NCBI GenBank assembly: GCA_036924085.1
Contig: JAVGWX010000008.1
Location: forward strand, 48,033,019-48,097,018
Length of the DNA: 64,000 nucleotides
Origin: Ariolimax columbianus
Taxonomy: Eukaryota > Mollusca > Gastropoda > Stylommatophora > Arionidae
Direction of reading: 5' to 3'
Made by a program: the position numbers and the translations under genes. A model generated the notes under the pieces. It did no database searches. It was not told the DNA's origin and saw nothing but the letters and a program-made list of their open reading frames with translations. This document shows, piece after piece, positions 21,885 to 33,255 of this stretch; position 1 is the first letter of the stretch, and the number at the start of each line of letters is the position of its first letter.

Positions 21885-24400
21885 TTGTCTTGTCTTATCT
21901 TACCCACTTGTGCCGTAAAGCGACGTGGGGAGCCGTAGTTTTCTGTCCAGGGTCATTCGCGTCGTTGAGGTAGTCGTCATCCAATGATGATTTAGAATAT
22001 CCGCAACATTTCCTATCCATCTAGTTCTCGATCTACCACGGTTGCGAAAACCTTATCGCCGGGCGTCATAGGCGCACAGTGGTAGTTGGTCAAGCTGCAT
22101 TATCATTAGGTAGCCGAACCACTTGGTTAGAGCTCTGCTCATCAATATATTCATAGCAGGGTCTTGATTCAACTTTTCTTCTCAGATCTTCATTGCACAT
22201 TCTGTCTCTCCTAGTTACTTTGATTGTTTTCCGGAGGCATCTCATCTCACATATCCTGATCTTTTTCTCTATAGATTTTGTTAAAGTCCATGTTTGACAC
22301 TGGTAAGAGAGAGTTGAGATGAATATATTCATTACGTGGACATATTTATGTTAGGATATTTCAATAACAGTGACAGCTGGTATGCAAATACATTTGCTTT
22401 TCGGCACCTGATCTCAAATTCTCTATCTAAACCTCCATCCCGTATGAAAACACTGTCCAAGTACTTGAATTCCTACACTTGGTCCTGTTAACGGTAATGC
22501 TTATGTTTTCAGGCGATCTCATTATCTGCAAAGTTCCTGCTGTGAATGTGTTAATTTAAAGAAACTGTACACTGGAAGAGTGAGACCAGTTCTCGAGTAT
22601 GGCATTGCGGCATGGACAACAGCAGCAAAGGCGAACTTTGACAAAAAGCAAACTCCAAAACCAAGCCATGAGAGTTATAACAGGAGGCATGAAGTCAACG
22701 CCAATTTTAGAACTGGAAAAGATTTACAAATCTGCAATCCATGACCGACAGAAGAGACTGCAAAGCCCAGCAGCAAGCAGAAAAACTCAGAAGACTGACA
22801 GACCACCCAATGCATAAGAGACTAAATAATTTTGGAAATGGGAAACTAAAGTGGAGAAACTTTGCAGAAATAGCCAAAGCTAAGATGAACGAAGACCCTA
22901 TGAACGCATTAACAACACCAAAGCCCATCCCTAGTGTACGCTAACCTACCTGGAGGCAGCATATATTTCCAGAGGTGGTAGAAAATATACCAGGTATTGG
23001 AAACAAGAACAGCCAGACTGAAAAAAGAAAGAAGAGACATAACCCTGAGGTACATAACGAAAAACTACCCAAGCATGGATTGGACCCATGCATACACCGA
23101 CGGCTCTGTAACAAACACAACACATAACGGAGAGGGAGGGGTATTCCTGAGCCTACCATATGGTAGAAAAATAACACTGTCAGTGGCAACTGGAAAATAC
23201 TCAAGCAATTTTAGAGCGGAGGCAGAAGCACTGAGGGCTGCAGTAGAAGAAATGGTGACATGCAAAAGAAATGAAAGCCATATAGTCCTGTTTACAGATG
23301 CCCTGTCCGTAGTCACATCACTAAAAAGCCAGAAAAAGGCTGAACTTAATGATTTAAGAGCAGTACTCTGTCAACTATGCCAGCAGTCCGCACCAAAAAG
23401 AGTTGTGTTGCAGTGGGTTCCATCCCACTGTAACATCCAAGGCAACGAGGAGGCAGACAGACTGGCTAAAGAAGGTGCAAGACTATCATAACCAGATACT
23501 AGTGATGACATACGAAGAGTCAAAAAGGCTTATTAGAGCTAGATACATGACCAAATGGGAAACAGAACATACTGGCTACACAAAAAAATGATGCATATTA
23601 CCAGTTGAACAGAAGAGAGCAGGTCGTGGTCTTCAGACTTCGCACTGGCCACAATAGACTCAGGTACCACCTATTCAATAAATTGAAGATAGGTGGCACT
23701 GACGAATGCCCGTGTGGTACTGGGAAAACGACCGCTGAACATCTGCTGCAAAACTGCCCAACATACGAGGATCAGAGAAAGCAGATATGGCCATCACCAG
23801 TGGCAACACTAGACAAGCTCTATGGCAGTGTCGACAGCCTCAGGATGTCCGCTGCTTTTTTCGAAAAAATAAAGGTTGACGTCTGACAGCGTACAAAGAA
23901 GAAGAAAAAGAGAAGAATGTGTTAATTGCCATTCTGTATCTTTCACAAACAGAGTTGAGCGCAGTCAGCTGTTTCTACAGATCGCCTTCACTCCCATATA
24001 GTAGACATTTATCGTCTGCAAAAATGAGTTCATTTAACTGATCAGCCTCTATCTTTTCTCCTCTGTATTTCTTGGCAGATGGATAATGTGTTCTCCATCG
24101 TTATTCTGTCCATATATGTGTTAAAGAGTAGTGGCGACAACACACACTCTTGCTTAACCCCGGTCGTTAACTCCATTACTTCGAGCAGGCCATCTGTTGT
24201 GCTTCCAGCATTTTAGCACCCTTGGTACAGTGGTCTAATATTCTCTAATAGTCTCTGACCCTGTACTCCGTAGTCGCATAGGATGGCTCATAGTTTAGTT
24301 CTGTCTACTCTGTGTGTATTGGTGGATTGGTTAAATCTAGTATCATATACAATATCTATATTTATTACAAGTTTTTTTCGTAATCAATAATAAAACGTAC
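21885..24400 (-). pseudogene. RTE-like LINE reverse transcriptase relic, split by another LINE
   Basis: Read on the minus strand from 24400: a decayed RT motif A region (FIIDYEKN), then VKQECVLSPLLFNTYM, then the RT active site FADDK at about 24009-24022. After the insertion at 22557-23914 it continues with TWTLTKSIEKKIRICEMRCL, a KTIKVTRRDR-like block, and a C-terminus near 22060-21900 (TRWIGNVADILNHHW). The 3' end has GACAAGACAAGACC-like repeats. It is 5'-truncated with several stops. The active-site pair DD is intact but the gene is dead. Confidence 0.8.
22557..23914 (+). pseudogene. RNase H-bearing LINE, 5'-truncated copy, 13-bp TSD
   Basis: The insertion is bounded by GAATGTGTTAATT at 22544-22556 and 23915-23927. 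It carries the C-terminal part of ORF2. RNase H motifs are YTDGSVTNTT (about 23095), FRAEAEALRAA, LFTDALSVV and WVPSHCNIQGNEEADRLAK (about 23410-23470); all four catalytic acids are present. A stop follows, then the C-terminal knuckle ECPCGTGKTTAEHLLQNCP (about 23705-23760). The 3' end is CAGCGTACAAAGAAGAAGAAA. It is the same family as 44559-45196 and 47824-51747. The target was the antisense LINE at 21885-24400. Confidence 0.9.
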
Positions 24401-24467
24401 TGTATAGCAACGATGCAATGGATACAAAGTCAAGGGCCGTCCATTCAAAATATGATCAGCAATTGTA

Positions 24468-25172
24468 TCTTCTTCTTCTTTTGTCGTTTCACTTTCTACC
24501 GGGTTGTAGCCCAGTGTTGTGGTATGTATTTATCTTTCGTCAATCCCGTGGTCCGAGTGACACTTATCCTCACTTCACGGCAGGTCTCGTTTACGTTGTC
24601 AATCCACCTTTTCTTCGGTTTACCTCTCACTGTTCTTCGTGATGTTCTCCTGTAACAATGCATGAACAATGTGGTCTCGTTGCATTCTCACAATGTGGTC
24701 AAACCAATTCATTCTCTGTTGCTCGATGTACTGTAGGCAGGGAATTGTTCCAACCTTCTCCCGAATATTCGTATTTGTGTCTCTTCTGGTGTTGTTAGCA
24801 ACCTTTCGTAGGCCTAGCATTTCGCAAGTGGCTAACTTTCGTTCCTAAGCTCTATTCAATGCCCATGTCTGGCACTCTTAGCACAGTGTACTGATGAAGA
24901 TACTGTTTATCATCTGCTTCTTTGCTTCGGGGGAAATCTTGAGTGTCTTTGTAGTGCGGACAGCCGGTACGTGATAACGTATGCCCTCTGCTCTATTGTC
25001 TCTATCCCTCTATCGAATCTGCCGTCTTCAGTAAAAATAGAAACAGTTGCAAAATACTGAAATTTATGAACCTGCACTACTTTTTCCTCACTTGCATTAA
25101 AACCAAGTGTAGAAATGAATCTCATCTTGTGGTGTCATTCTCAATTCGATACTTCTGATCACCCTTTTCTTT
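24468..25172 (-). pseudogene. RTE-like LINE ORF2 C-terminal relic
   Basis: The minus strand reads VHKFQYFATVSIFTEDGRFD, the post-RT 'FxYLGSxITxDGR' region. It then gives IEQQRMNWFDHIVRMQRD and GKPKKRWIDNVNETCREV, the typical C-terminal WxGHxxRM and GRPxxRWxD blocks. The 3' end carries AAGAAGAAGAAG at about 24468-24480. Frame changes separate the blocks. No RT or endonuclease domain remains. Confidence 0.75.
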
Positions 25173-25429
25173 TTGGTAACAAAAATTACTCGTGGCCAAA
25201 CATTTGGAGGCAAAATATTGATTTAGAAATGTGCTTGTGTTTTTAGCTCATATATTGCAGTTTTGTGATTTCGGTGACATGATACAAACATTTGTGGTCA
25301 TGTATTGGCGCTAAATAAATGTGCTTTTCAGTTTTATTAATTGACAGAAACATTGTTTATCTTTACTTTTTAATATCCTATATTAGAACAAAATTAATGA
25401 ATATTTAACATATTGAGGGGAAGGGGTTG

Positions 25430-25455
25430 GGGGTGAGGGGGGGGGGGGGGGGTTG
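25430..25455. repeat. Poly-G tract
   Basis: GGGGTGAGGG followed by a G run of about 13 within AT-rich DNA. It has G-quadruplex potential by composition. Confidence 0.8.
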
Positions 25456-25477
25456 GGTGATGGTCATAAAATGAAAG

Positions 25478-25675
25478 GGATCAAGATTCTGAGCAGTGAA
25501 GTCGGATGTATCGGACCGAAAGGTGCAAATATTGCAGTAAAGCTGTAAAGTTCCGGACTACATCCTGCTATTTGCAAAGATATTTCAGCGCATGGTACCG
25601 TTAGCTTGATAACCAACGAAGAAGAAGAAGAAGAAGAAGAACGAAGAAGATGAACAAGAAGAAGAAGAAGAGGAA
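25478..25675 (+). repeat. SINE-A copy with internal deletion
   Basis: Starts GGATCAAGATTCTGAGCAG like the full copies, then jumps straight to TGAAGTCGGATGTATCGGAC, losing about 170 bp of the middle. It ends in CCAACGAAGAAGAAGAAG. The (GAA)n tail is long and interrupted. Confidence 0.8.
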
Positions 25676-27399
25676 TACAATGAAATGTGAGAAAGGTGGA
25701 TGTCACACATTTTGGGTGATGGGTGGCGGTTATTGACGATATTAATTAATTGTAATTGAAAAACATGCAAGAATTTCGGTAAATCTTATTCTTATCGTAA
25801 GAAATATTAGACTTCGTCGGTTGGTGACGGGAGACAAAGAGTACATTCTTGATTTTGTAGAAGACGGAACGGGGTTTTGCTCTCCCGGCTCACTGAGGCC
25901 GTACCTTGACTATCCACCTTTGCAGTCTTAAAATCGATCAAATCAACTAACACTTCAATAAACTAAGGACACTTTTTCAAAACAATAATAAACAAATTCT
26001 TTATTTCTACTTGACAACTCTTCTACCATACACAACTTCCCACACGCTACTATCTATAACTTAAAACTACCGCTAAATCTGAAGCTATTGACAACATACT
26101 ATTGTCCGTACTTGGCCTGCTGTAACGTGAATCCACATTATGGCGTATTGACTCCCATGGTTAATTCGTGGTAAACCCAACTCAGGTAGACGTCCTTGGC
26201 TCCGTTCCTTAGCGACTACTGTCGATATGCGTGGTAGATGTTGAAAGACTAGGCTACTGCTACAAGTCTACGATGACTACAAACTTAGTGAAGGCAGCCA
26301 CGTGTTTAAACTGGCGCATGTTGACCACACAGTAACCTGGCGCAGGTCGACCACGTGTAACATGGTAGAGTTTTCTCTCAGCCGATCTAAATCTTACAGG
26401 GAGCCTATTATCTCCTATAGCGGGTAGCTATGACTGACCTAGACTGCTTCTGTGAGATTTCTGCGATGCCTATAAACTTGAAAGGTCGCCCACGTGTCTG
26501 ACGCTAGTTAAAAAATTAACCTGATGAAATTCTAATTACTCACAAATGAAAATTAGTAATACTTTACTTCTGTAAACTGGTACTCAGTCAATGTGACGTT
26601 CACTTTGGTTTTGCCAAAGGGAGTTAATTCACATCCGTTGTACCGGAATTGTGAATGAAATCATTTCTGCTACGAGTATAAATCACTGCTATTTTATAAA
26701 AGTACTTTCTCATGTGGGAATAATTATACTTGTTTGACAAGCTGGTTAATAACTGCAAATGTATTTTCTATAAATATTATATTTGGTCAATAAAATGAGT
26801 GTTAGCATGGTACTGCTGGGAAGTAAAAGCTTTACAGCCTGATTATAAAATAGTACCAGCTATTTATGCTATTTGTACCATAAGCTATAGCACAAATTTA
26901 TATACTCGTGAGGGCCATTGGTGTATATGAAATAACAACACACTTGGACCAACAAGACGACAGACAGTAAACAAGATAATCAGTAAAATATGTTTGCTAA
27001 AAATAATTAATGCTGCCTTCAATTTATAAAGAAATGAAACTAAATTGTATCAAGAAATGGTATGAACTATTATTACAGCAAACCGTAAAAGTTAATTGAC
27101 TTTAGAATTTAAATTACTATATAAATATAAGCATAAAGTTATTCTTCAGAAAGGATATATTTTAGAATGACATGTATTCAGCACACAAATTAGTTAGAAT
27201 TACTGGCACTAAACAACATTTGGAGATTCAGAGAAATCAAGATTCACTTCAAAGTTGGAATGTTCAACGGCAGTGGAGTGGAAACATGGAGAACAATCAA
27301 GGTCATACAATAAAGATTCCAGTCCTTCGTTAACAGATGAGTACGACGGGCAATGGGCATAAAGTGATAGAACATGGTGAGGATTGAAGACCCATGAGA
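25676..27399. other. 1.7 kb AT-rich region, nothing recognised
   Basis: No frame, LINE motif or repeat from this window was recognised. A minus-strand AATAAA-like signal sits near 25985-26005 (TTTATT on the plus strand). That could mark an old transcript 3' end or an LTR, but no paired repeat or primer-binding site was seen. Confidence 0.4.
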
Positions 27400-27690
27400 A
27401 GGGGCCAATATCAGCTACTGGAACACCACATTAAGTGAAGAAAATTAGGCTGGATAGGACATACGCTACGGAAGGCAGCGTCAAATATAGCCAGACAGGC
27501 TCTTCCATTGAATCCACAAGTAAAGAGAGATACGTATACCCACAAATACATGGAGAAGATAATCTGAAAAGGAACCAAGATTAAATGATTAGAGAGAGGC
27601 AGAAAGAGCAGCCCAGAACTGTACATGCCGGCGGGATGTTGTCAATGGCCTATGTACCGTGATGAGCCAGGAGCTTAGATTGACTGATTT
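27400..27690 (+). pseudogene. LINE ORF2 C-terminus (CR1-like)
   Basis: Plus-strand frames give GWIGHTLRKAASNIARQALP, then EAERAAQNCTCRRDVVNGLC and a stop after QELRLTD. This is the WIGHxLRxxxxNIxRQALxWNPQGKRxRGRP tail seen in the same family as 47464-56935. Small shifts occur between blocks. Confidence 0.65.
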
Positions 27691-27779
27691 GACAAGTTTT
27701 AGTTAGCTATATATTTCACTTGTCATCGTTTCTCACTGTATCTATCCTTGTGACACCAATGGCATTTTATGTTATTTTT

Positions 27780-27960
27780 GCTGGATTGCGGGTTTCAATT
27801 TAGTTTCCATTGTCTTCTGTCTTGGAACACGGTGGACCAGTGGGGGATGCATTTCACGTCTGTAGCATCATGGATGTTGTTTCTTAGTTCGAGTTAGTCG
27901 GACCAGCGCGTAGGTGGTCTTCCCCGTGGTCGTTTTTTTTACCCGTGTGTACTAGACTGC
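27780..27960 (-). pseudogene. LINE ORF2 C-terminal scrap
   Basis: The minus strand reads RGRPPTRWS, a stop, and LELRNNIHDATDVKCIPHWS, then RRQWKLN and stop. The GRPxTRWxD block followed by DRxxW is typical of LINE C-termini. About 50 codons; it faces the copy at 27400-27690. Confidence 0.45.
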
Positions 27961-28500
27961 TGTCGCTGTGCTCCAACTGTCATCAGTTCTCATCTACCTG
28001 TTCTACGTGCCATGTTACGCAGTAGCGATTGCGTTACACAAACACAGAATAACAGAGATATATAATTATGACTCTGAACATCAACTCAAATGTTGCACAT
28101 ATAGAATTGACATTTTCAAGAACAATTCACTCACCCTCTAACATGTTGCACGACGATACGAGCAGCTTTTCATCTAGCACAGCCTCTGGATCCTACACTA
28201 TTTACTGCCGGGAAACAAACAGCGACCCTATCCTATTTGTTTTGGGGGCCACTCGGCGGACCCCAGTTCTACAACTAATTTGAATCTCATTCACCGAGAG
28301 TACGCGTCTATGTAGTTTATCATTGTAAAGAATTGGTAATTTTTTGGCTTATAAAGAGAGTAAAGATTCTATTTCACGCTATCCGGATTATGGGAGATAC
28401 AGTGTTAGGGCCATATTATTTCGTGAATCACGGCACATAATGGGTCATGTGGTATGTATCACGCCGACCGACTTGACTTTCCAGACTGCTCTGGTAGCCA
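27961..28500. other. No recognised feature
   Basis: An open frame at 28068-28283 (71 codons, Ser/Thr-rich) shows no domain. I call no gene. Confidence 0.35.
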
Positions 28501-28534
28501 ATTTATGAGGCTAAGCCGGTTTATGGTCAGAAAA

Positions 28535-28615
28535 AAAACTCCGCGCACGAACTGGGGATTGAATCCTGATCGCCTGTCTTGGAAGCCAGTACACTAACCA
28601 CTGCTCTACCGAAAC
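28535..28615 (-). repeat. tRNA-Gly-like SINE head or tRNA pseudogene
   Basis: On the minus strand: AGAGCAGTGGTTAGTGTACT (A box), a CTTCCAAG anticodon-arm-like segment, then AGGATTCAATCCCCAGTTC (B box/T arm). This resembles tRNA-Gly(TCC). The acceptor stem does not close cleanly and the D arm is long, so a SINE head or pseudogene is likelier than a working tRNA. Confidence 0.55.
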
Positions 28616-28696
28616 CTGACTGAAAGGAATGGTGAACAGAAAGTGAACTAATTATCAAACTTTTCTAGTAAAGCTGGGATAGCTCGTCTTGGCATC

Positions 28697-29025
28697 GTAC
28701 GTTCTCATTCTCCCGTTACCAAACCCTGAAAGTTCTTACGTAGCAGAATATAGTCCAGAGAATGGAATGCGTTATGTCGTAGTTTACAGCTTGACTGCGA
28801 TATTTGTACCTTTAGGCCCGACACATCCGACTTCAGCAGGCATTTTTTTTAGTACCGGGTTAGCCTTCCCTCTTCAATCCCTTCTCCTTAGCCAGTCTGC
28901 CCTGCTGCAGCCCGTTATCCAGGATCACCGCGTGGAGGTGTAGACGGGTCTTGGTAGCTGTGGTTCGCTGGCCCTGACGATATAGTCAGCTATGGGTCGC
29001 TGACCGCTGCAGGTCATGGGCTGCT
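28697..29025 (-). repeat. SINE-A copy
   Basis: Nearly complete and in reverse orientation, from CGTACGTTCTCATTCTCCCG to the GCAGGTCATGGGCTGCT-like 5' end. The tail is CGTACG without GAA repeats. It is more diverged than the copies at 43866 and 58649. Confidence 0.8.
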
Positions 29026-29725
29026 TAAAGCTGAGATGAAGTGCAATAACGTCTGCAACACTTGACGCATATAGGCAATGTATTCTGTGAAACTGCATTA
29101 AGGTGTTTTTTTATTCCAATATCCACGAAAGTTCATTCATCATTTACCTGCCGCGTCAGATGCTGGAGTATTGGTCGAACACAACTTTTGGTTTATCCTA
29201 ACCAGCTTTTAAGAAATCCTGAATTAATTTGATTACAGTGTTTTTTCAGTAGCAATAGTTTTATATGTTAAGGTTGCAAGCCCAATACACAACCTTCTTC
29301 TAACGCTTGTCACAACACGCCAGTATAAGCAAAATAAGTGAATCTATAACCAGCGAGCAACTGGGTTGTCGAGACAAGTCCGTTGAGGTATGATCAGTAG
29401 CGCGTGCGGACGACAAAGAAGTTGGTAGTCTGCCGTACAAACACATCTCAGAGTTTCAACAGCTTGCATTTACCGTTTGATAAAAAGGCTTTGCTACCAC
29501 CACCAGGATCCGCACCCGCATATTTAGACTGTAAGCTTTCTATTACATTTTGTTCAGTCAAACCAGCTTTCACGATCAGCAACGGCCAAGTACGACGCAC
29601 ATGGTATTGGTCTGACCTGAGAAACAAATCTCAAATACTCGCCTGCGCGTCACTAATTAGATGACGAAACATTTAGCTAAATAAAGAGAGTCACACTTAC
29701 TACCACTATTTACACGTGCTTACGT
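29026..29725. other. No recognised gene
   Basis: The plus-strand frame at 29404-29664 (86 codons) has no recognisable domain. The block TTGAGGTATGATCAGTAGCG at about 29383 faintly resembles 63840-63860. Nothing is supported. Confidence 0.35.
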
Positions 29726-30011
29726 TCAGAGCACTGGCAGAAAATACATTACGTCACTATTGAAATCTGCATACGTCATACATAGATGAGTATCAATGAC
29801 GTTGCAATGACGTACTACACGAAAGGCCACAGACGAGTTGCCTCCGTCTGATGGACGGTGTTTCTCTGTCATCAGTGTAACATACGTTTTCAGGCTCGGA
29901 TTGGTTTGATAAGCCACTTCCAGAACAACTCCAGGATTGACCGATGACCATGTAGTCCTCTTCGGAAACGATGGACAAGCAACTTTCGCTTAATTCTTCA
30001 TTGTCGCTCAC
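29726..30011 (-). CDS. Candidate small ORF or exon of unknown function
   Basis: A minus-strand frame starts at Met near 30010 with an acidic, Ser-rich N-terminus (MSDNEELSESCLSIVSEEDY) and runs 72 codons. I do not recognise it. The start context and acidic, low-complexity start could suit a first exon or a transposon ORF. A GTAAGC donor-like site lies downstream, near 29720 on the minus strand. No downstream exon was identified. A SINE-D copy lies just upstream. It may equally be a chance frame. Confidence 0.2.
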
Positions 30012-30039
30012 AAATCGTTAATTTGCTTTATTGTTTGTG

Positions 30040-30365
30040 TTGTTTTTTTCGAAGATCCACAATGAATAGGTTTAATCTTTCATGCGCACTGAAAAGGACG
30101 TTAAGTGACGAGTTGTCGTAGCTTTCCTCACATCCCGATCGTGCTGATTAAGGTGGACCCAGGTCCTCCATGCGGTTGTGCTATGCTTGGATTCATCTCA
30201 GTCTCGCTAACTACTACGTGTTAGTCAGGCTGCCATGAAAACAGCCCGTTTTCAGGGAGGGCAACGAATAAACCGAGGCGAGGGTCTTGGCCAGTATGTT
30301 TTGCCAAACCCTGTCTAACATATTTGATCGGTATGCTGTGTCTGATCAGACGTTAGTCTATCTCC
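30040..30365 (-). repeat. SINE-D copy
   Basis: Contains CACAATGAATAGGTTTAATC, ATGCGGTTGTGCTATGCTTG and CAGACGTTAGTCT. It is nearly full length, with TTGTTTTTTT in place of the (GTT)n tail complement. Confidence 0.75.
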
Positions 30366-30814
30366 TAAATGTGCCTTATAAAACTGGAGTTATTTCTCAG
30401 TTGCTGTGGTCACCAAACAGTTTATCCCACATCTATGTCGTAGGTAACGATATCTCTATGTTCCTTTCTCTTGGGTTAAACCTGCTTGGAGAACCTATCG
30501 GTTTGTTTTCCCATACAAAAGAACATTCTTTATTTCATTGGTTAAATCAATCCTGGCTCATTCTGCAGGGGCTTGTACCCAGTCTGAATATTCTACCTTG
30601 ATATATTTTTGACGAGGAGTAGTAAGTATTTGGTTAATCATTATCTCCCTTTTCCTCTTGTCATTTTATTGCAAGAACCTGTTATCGACCGGTAAAAGTG
30701 ATCCTGTACCGCACGCGAACGGACCATAACAGATTTAATAGCTACTTACAAAGGCCAAAATTGTCTCCATCACTTATGTGTCAGTGTGGACAAGCATCAC
30801 AGACATCCGAACTT
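30366..30814. other. No recognised feature
   Basis: An open plus frame continues from the SINE to 30601 without a recognisable domain; not called. Confidence 0.35.
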
Positions 30815-31115
30815 TAAAATTAAAAAAAAATTGTTTGTGTTTGCCTCACTAGTTTCTACTGGCGGAGGCGCACCTATTCCACCCCAGACAGTAATCAATT
30901 GGGCGATATTAAGACGTATAAACCAGTGCTTGGATGTATGTGTGCGTCGTGTATGTATCTATGTTAGGTTTGTGCGATCTCAGAAGCCAGCCCAATCAAA
31001 GTGCAATGGAAGGGTCTCACTCTGATTGCGCGTGGGAAAGTTGTGCAAGAGTGTGATTGTAGGACAGAGTCAAATGAAACAGAGGGAAGTAAGAAGAGAG
31101 AGGACATCTTCACTC
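30815..31115 (-). repeat. SINE-C copy
   Basis: Matches 413-737 through TTTGCCTCACTAGTTTCTAC, TGGGCGATAT, GTGCAATGGAAGGG and GAGTCAAATGAAACAGAG. A-rich/T-rich sequence at 30815-30835 marks the 3' tail side. The 5' end stops about 25 bp short of the other copy. No certain TSD. Confidence 0.75.
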
Positions 31116-31759
31116 CCAGAGTTACCCATCCTAGATACCCGAACGTATTCTACAAGACTATGCTTTGACAACTGGGTACTGGCTTACGAAGACGAACCTC
31201 CACCCACAACTTGTTGGAAGCCTTGACGAGCTCTCCACCACGGCAACATGTATCCATAGAACTTCACTTCACTTGAAGACATAATGAAGAACGTGGCTTA
31301 TGATAAGAAATAAAAATGTTTGAGATTTCCCCCCAAAATGATTGTTTTTAAGTTCACGACACGTTGTTTGCTCATCAATTCTTTGTATTTTGTAAAGGGA
31401 AATGGGAGAAAGGAAAGCGTAACGCACCAAGCATACAACCTGATATCTTCTTTGCCATGAGTGAGGATAAAGTGTGCAGTTTTGTTCTGGGATAGTACGC
31501 AAGGTACCAAAGATCAGTCTCATATTTCGGGGTTTCGTTTTTAATGGGAAGAAAATACATGGGCCGTGTAAAATTATCGGAAAGGATAAACCCGTTAACT
31601 AGACGTTATATGATATTTCTTGCCACTTGTCAAAGATTTTAAAAGCAAAACAAGAGTATCATATTTTCTTCTAGTTTTAAAGGCTAGAGGTCTGTTCACT
31701 TCTATTTATTGCTCCTTTTCAACTTTATAAATGTATAGGGACGAGTCACACCCCAAAGT
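31116..31759. other. No recognised feature
   Basis: Minus-strand frames of 60-84 codons overlap in different frames between 31269 and 31560; none has a recognisable domain. Confidence 0.35.
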
Positions 31760-31945
31760 AGGTGACAGTTATATATCGCACCAGATAATCATCACATAAA
31801 ACTCCATAAAAATATGCAATTACTGTCACAGGTAACCATCACATATTGTCACGGATAACTATCACATAATGTCACAGGTAACCATAAAATACAACACCAT
31901 ACAAATATTCACATACCTTCACAGGCAATCATAACATTCTGCCAT
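31760..31945. repeat. ~23-bp degenerate minisatellite
   Basis: Imperfect units of CACATAATGTCACAGGTAACC type, five to seven copies, leading into the telomere-like array. Confidence 0.7.
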
Positions 31946-31949
31946 AAAT

Positions 31950-32465
31950 AACCATCACATACTAAACCTAATCCTGATCCTGAAGTAACACTGAACATAA
32001 AACTAACCATAAACCTAACCTTAAATCTAACCCTAAACTTAATCCTCAACCTAACCTTAAACCTAACCCTAAACCTAACCTTAAACCTTGTCCTAAACCT
32101 GGTCCTGAACTTAACCCCAAATCTAAGCCTAAACCTAACATTAAATCTTACCCTACACACAACCCTAAATCTAATCCTCAATTTAACACTAAATCTAACT
32201 CTAAACTTAACTCTAAACCTAGCCCTAAATCTAAACCTAACCCTGAACCTGAACCTAAACCTAACCCTGAACCTAAACCTAACCCTGAACCTAAACTTAA
32301 CCCTAACTCTGAACCTGAACCTAAACCTAACCCTGAATCTAAACCTAACCCTAAACATAACCCTAAACCTAAATTTAAACCCAACATTAAACCTAACCTT
32401 AAACCAAACCCTAAATCTACCCCTCAATATAACCCAAAACCTAACCCTTCACCTAACCATACACC
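31950..32465. repeat. Interstitial telomere-like (CCTAAM)n array
   Basis: About 500 bp of degenerate hexamers CCTAAA, CCCTAA, CCTAAC and CCTGAA in a 6-bp rhythm. The TTAGGG-type strand is the minus strand. Because 6 is a multiple of 3 the minus strand stays open for 172 codons of Arg-Phe-Arg-Val; this is an artefact. An internal telomeric-type array can arise from break repair, fusion or simple expansion; it is not the chromosome end here. Confidence 0.85.
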
Positions 32466-32729
32466 TAATGTAACAGATCCCTGTGGAGCAGGAGAGATTG
32501 GAGCTGGGGACTTATTTTCTGAGAACCAAACATTGTCTGAGAAAGTATGAATCAAGGCCAGGTCAAACTAGGTTCAGAACTGGAAACGTGCGACAGCTAG
32601 AGTTGGTTACTATTGAGTAGAATGGGGTTGTATGAGGGTGTAATGCTTATTAACTCCTTTCGTTATTTGAGCGTCTGGAAATGGTACACAAGGCTGTCAC
32701 AAATAGAATGACAGAGGGCCAGGTAGATA
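32466..32729. other. No recognised feature
   Basis: Spacer between the telomere-like array and a LINE relic; nothing recognised. Confidence 0.4.
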
Positions 32730-33255
32730 TGGATCAATGGGATTCGAGATGGGAGGAGTCAAGATATCGAAACAACAAATTGATAGACCCTGCAGTAACC
32801 ACACAGTAAAACGAATTATTAAGAATAATACTAGGGAAATCTGGATGAACAGGTGGGTGACGGTAACAACAGGTCGCAGTGTATTTAGAGAAATGTCACA
32901 GCCAAAAAGTTACATAGAAAAAGTAAACTACATAGAGGAGATCAAAGTCTCATCTTTCAGTTCCGAACAGAACATACCAAAGTCAATAGCCACTTAAACC
33001 GCATCAATCCCCAGCACCTGCCCTTGTGCAGACATTGCTCTCATCCTGATGAAACAGTTCGACATTTACTTATTGAGTGTAACGCGCTTGCGGACATGAG
33101 GAAAATATTCTTACAAGCACTGGATACAATTGCCAACACACTGTACGGAGCAGTGACCCAGCAGAAGAAGACCTGTATATATATATTAGAATGGCATTGG
33201 GCTGCCAAGAGCTGGCTTGCTCAGCAGCTATGGGATAACAACAACAACAGCCCAT
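32730..33255 (+). pseudogene. LINE ORF2 C-terminal relic with zinc-knuckle motif and (AAC)n tail
   Basis: Near 33020-33090 the frame reads MCRHCSHPDETVRHLLIECN. This is the Cys/His knuckle (CxxC...HLLxEC) at the end of Jockey/I-type ORF2 proteins. Upstream blocks in shifting frames match poorly. The 3' end is CTATGGGATAACAACAACAAC. A second copy of the last roughly 160 bp lies at 61880-62070. The (AAC)n tail resembles that of SINE-D. Confidence 0.7.

Noticed and set aside
25800..26460. Possible LTR with a minus-strand polyadenylation signal
   Set aside because: No second LTR copy, primer-binding site, gag/pol or TSD was found in the window.
28535..28615. Functional tRNA-Gly gene
   Set aside because: The acceptor stem does not pair convincingly and spacing between the arms is off; listed only as a tRNA-like repeat head.
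31909..32427. Arg/Phe-rich 172-codon frame
   Set aside because: It arises from the telomere-like hexamer array.
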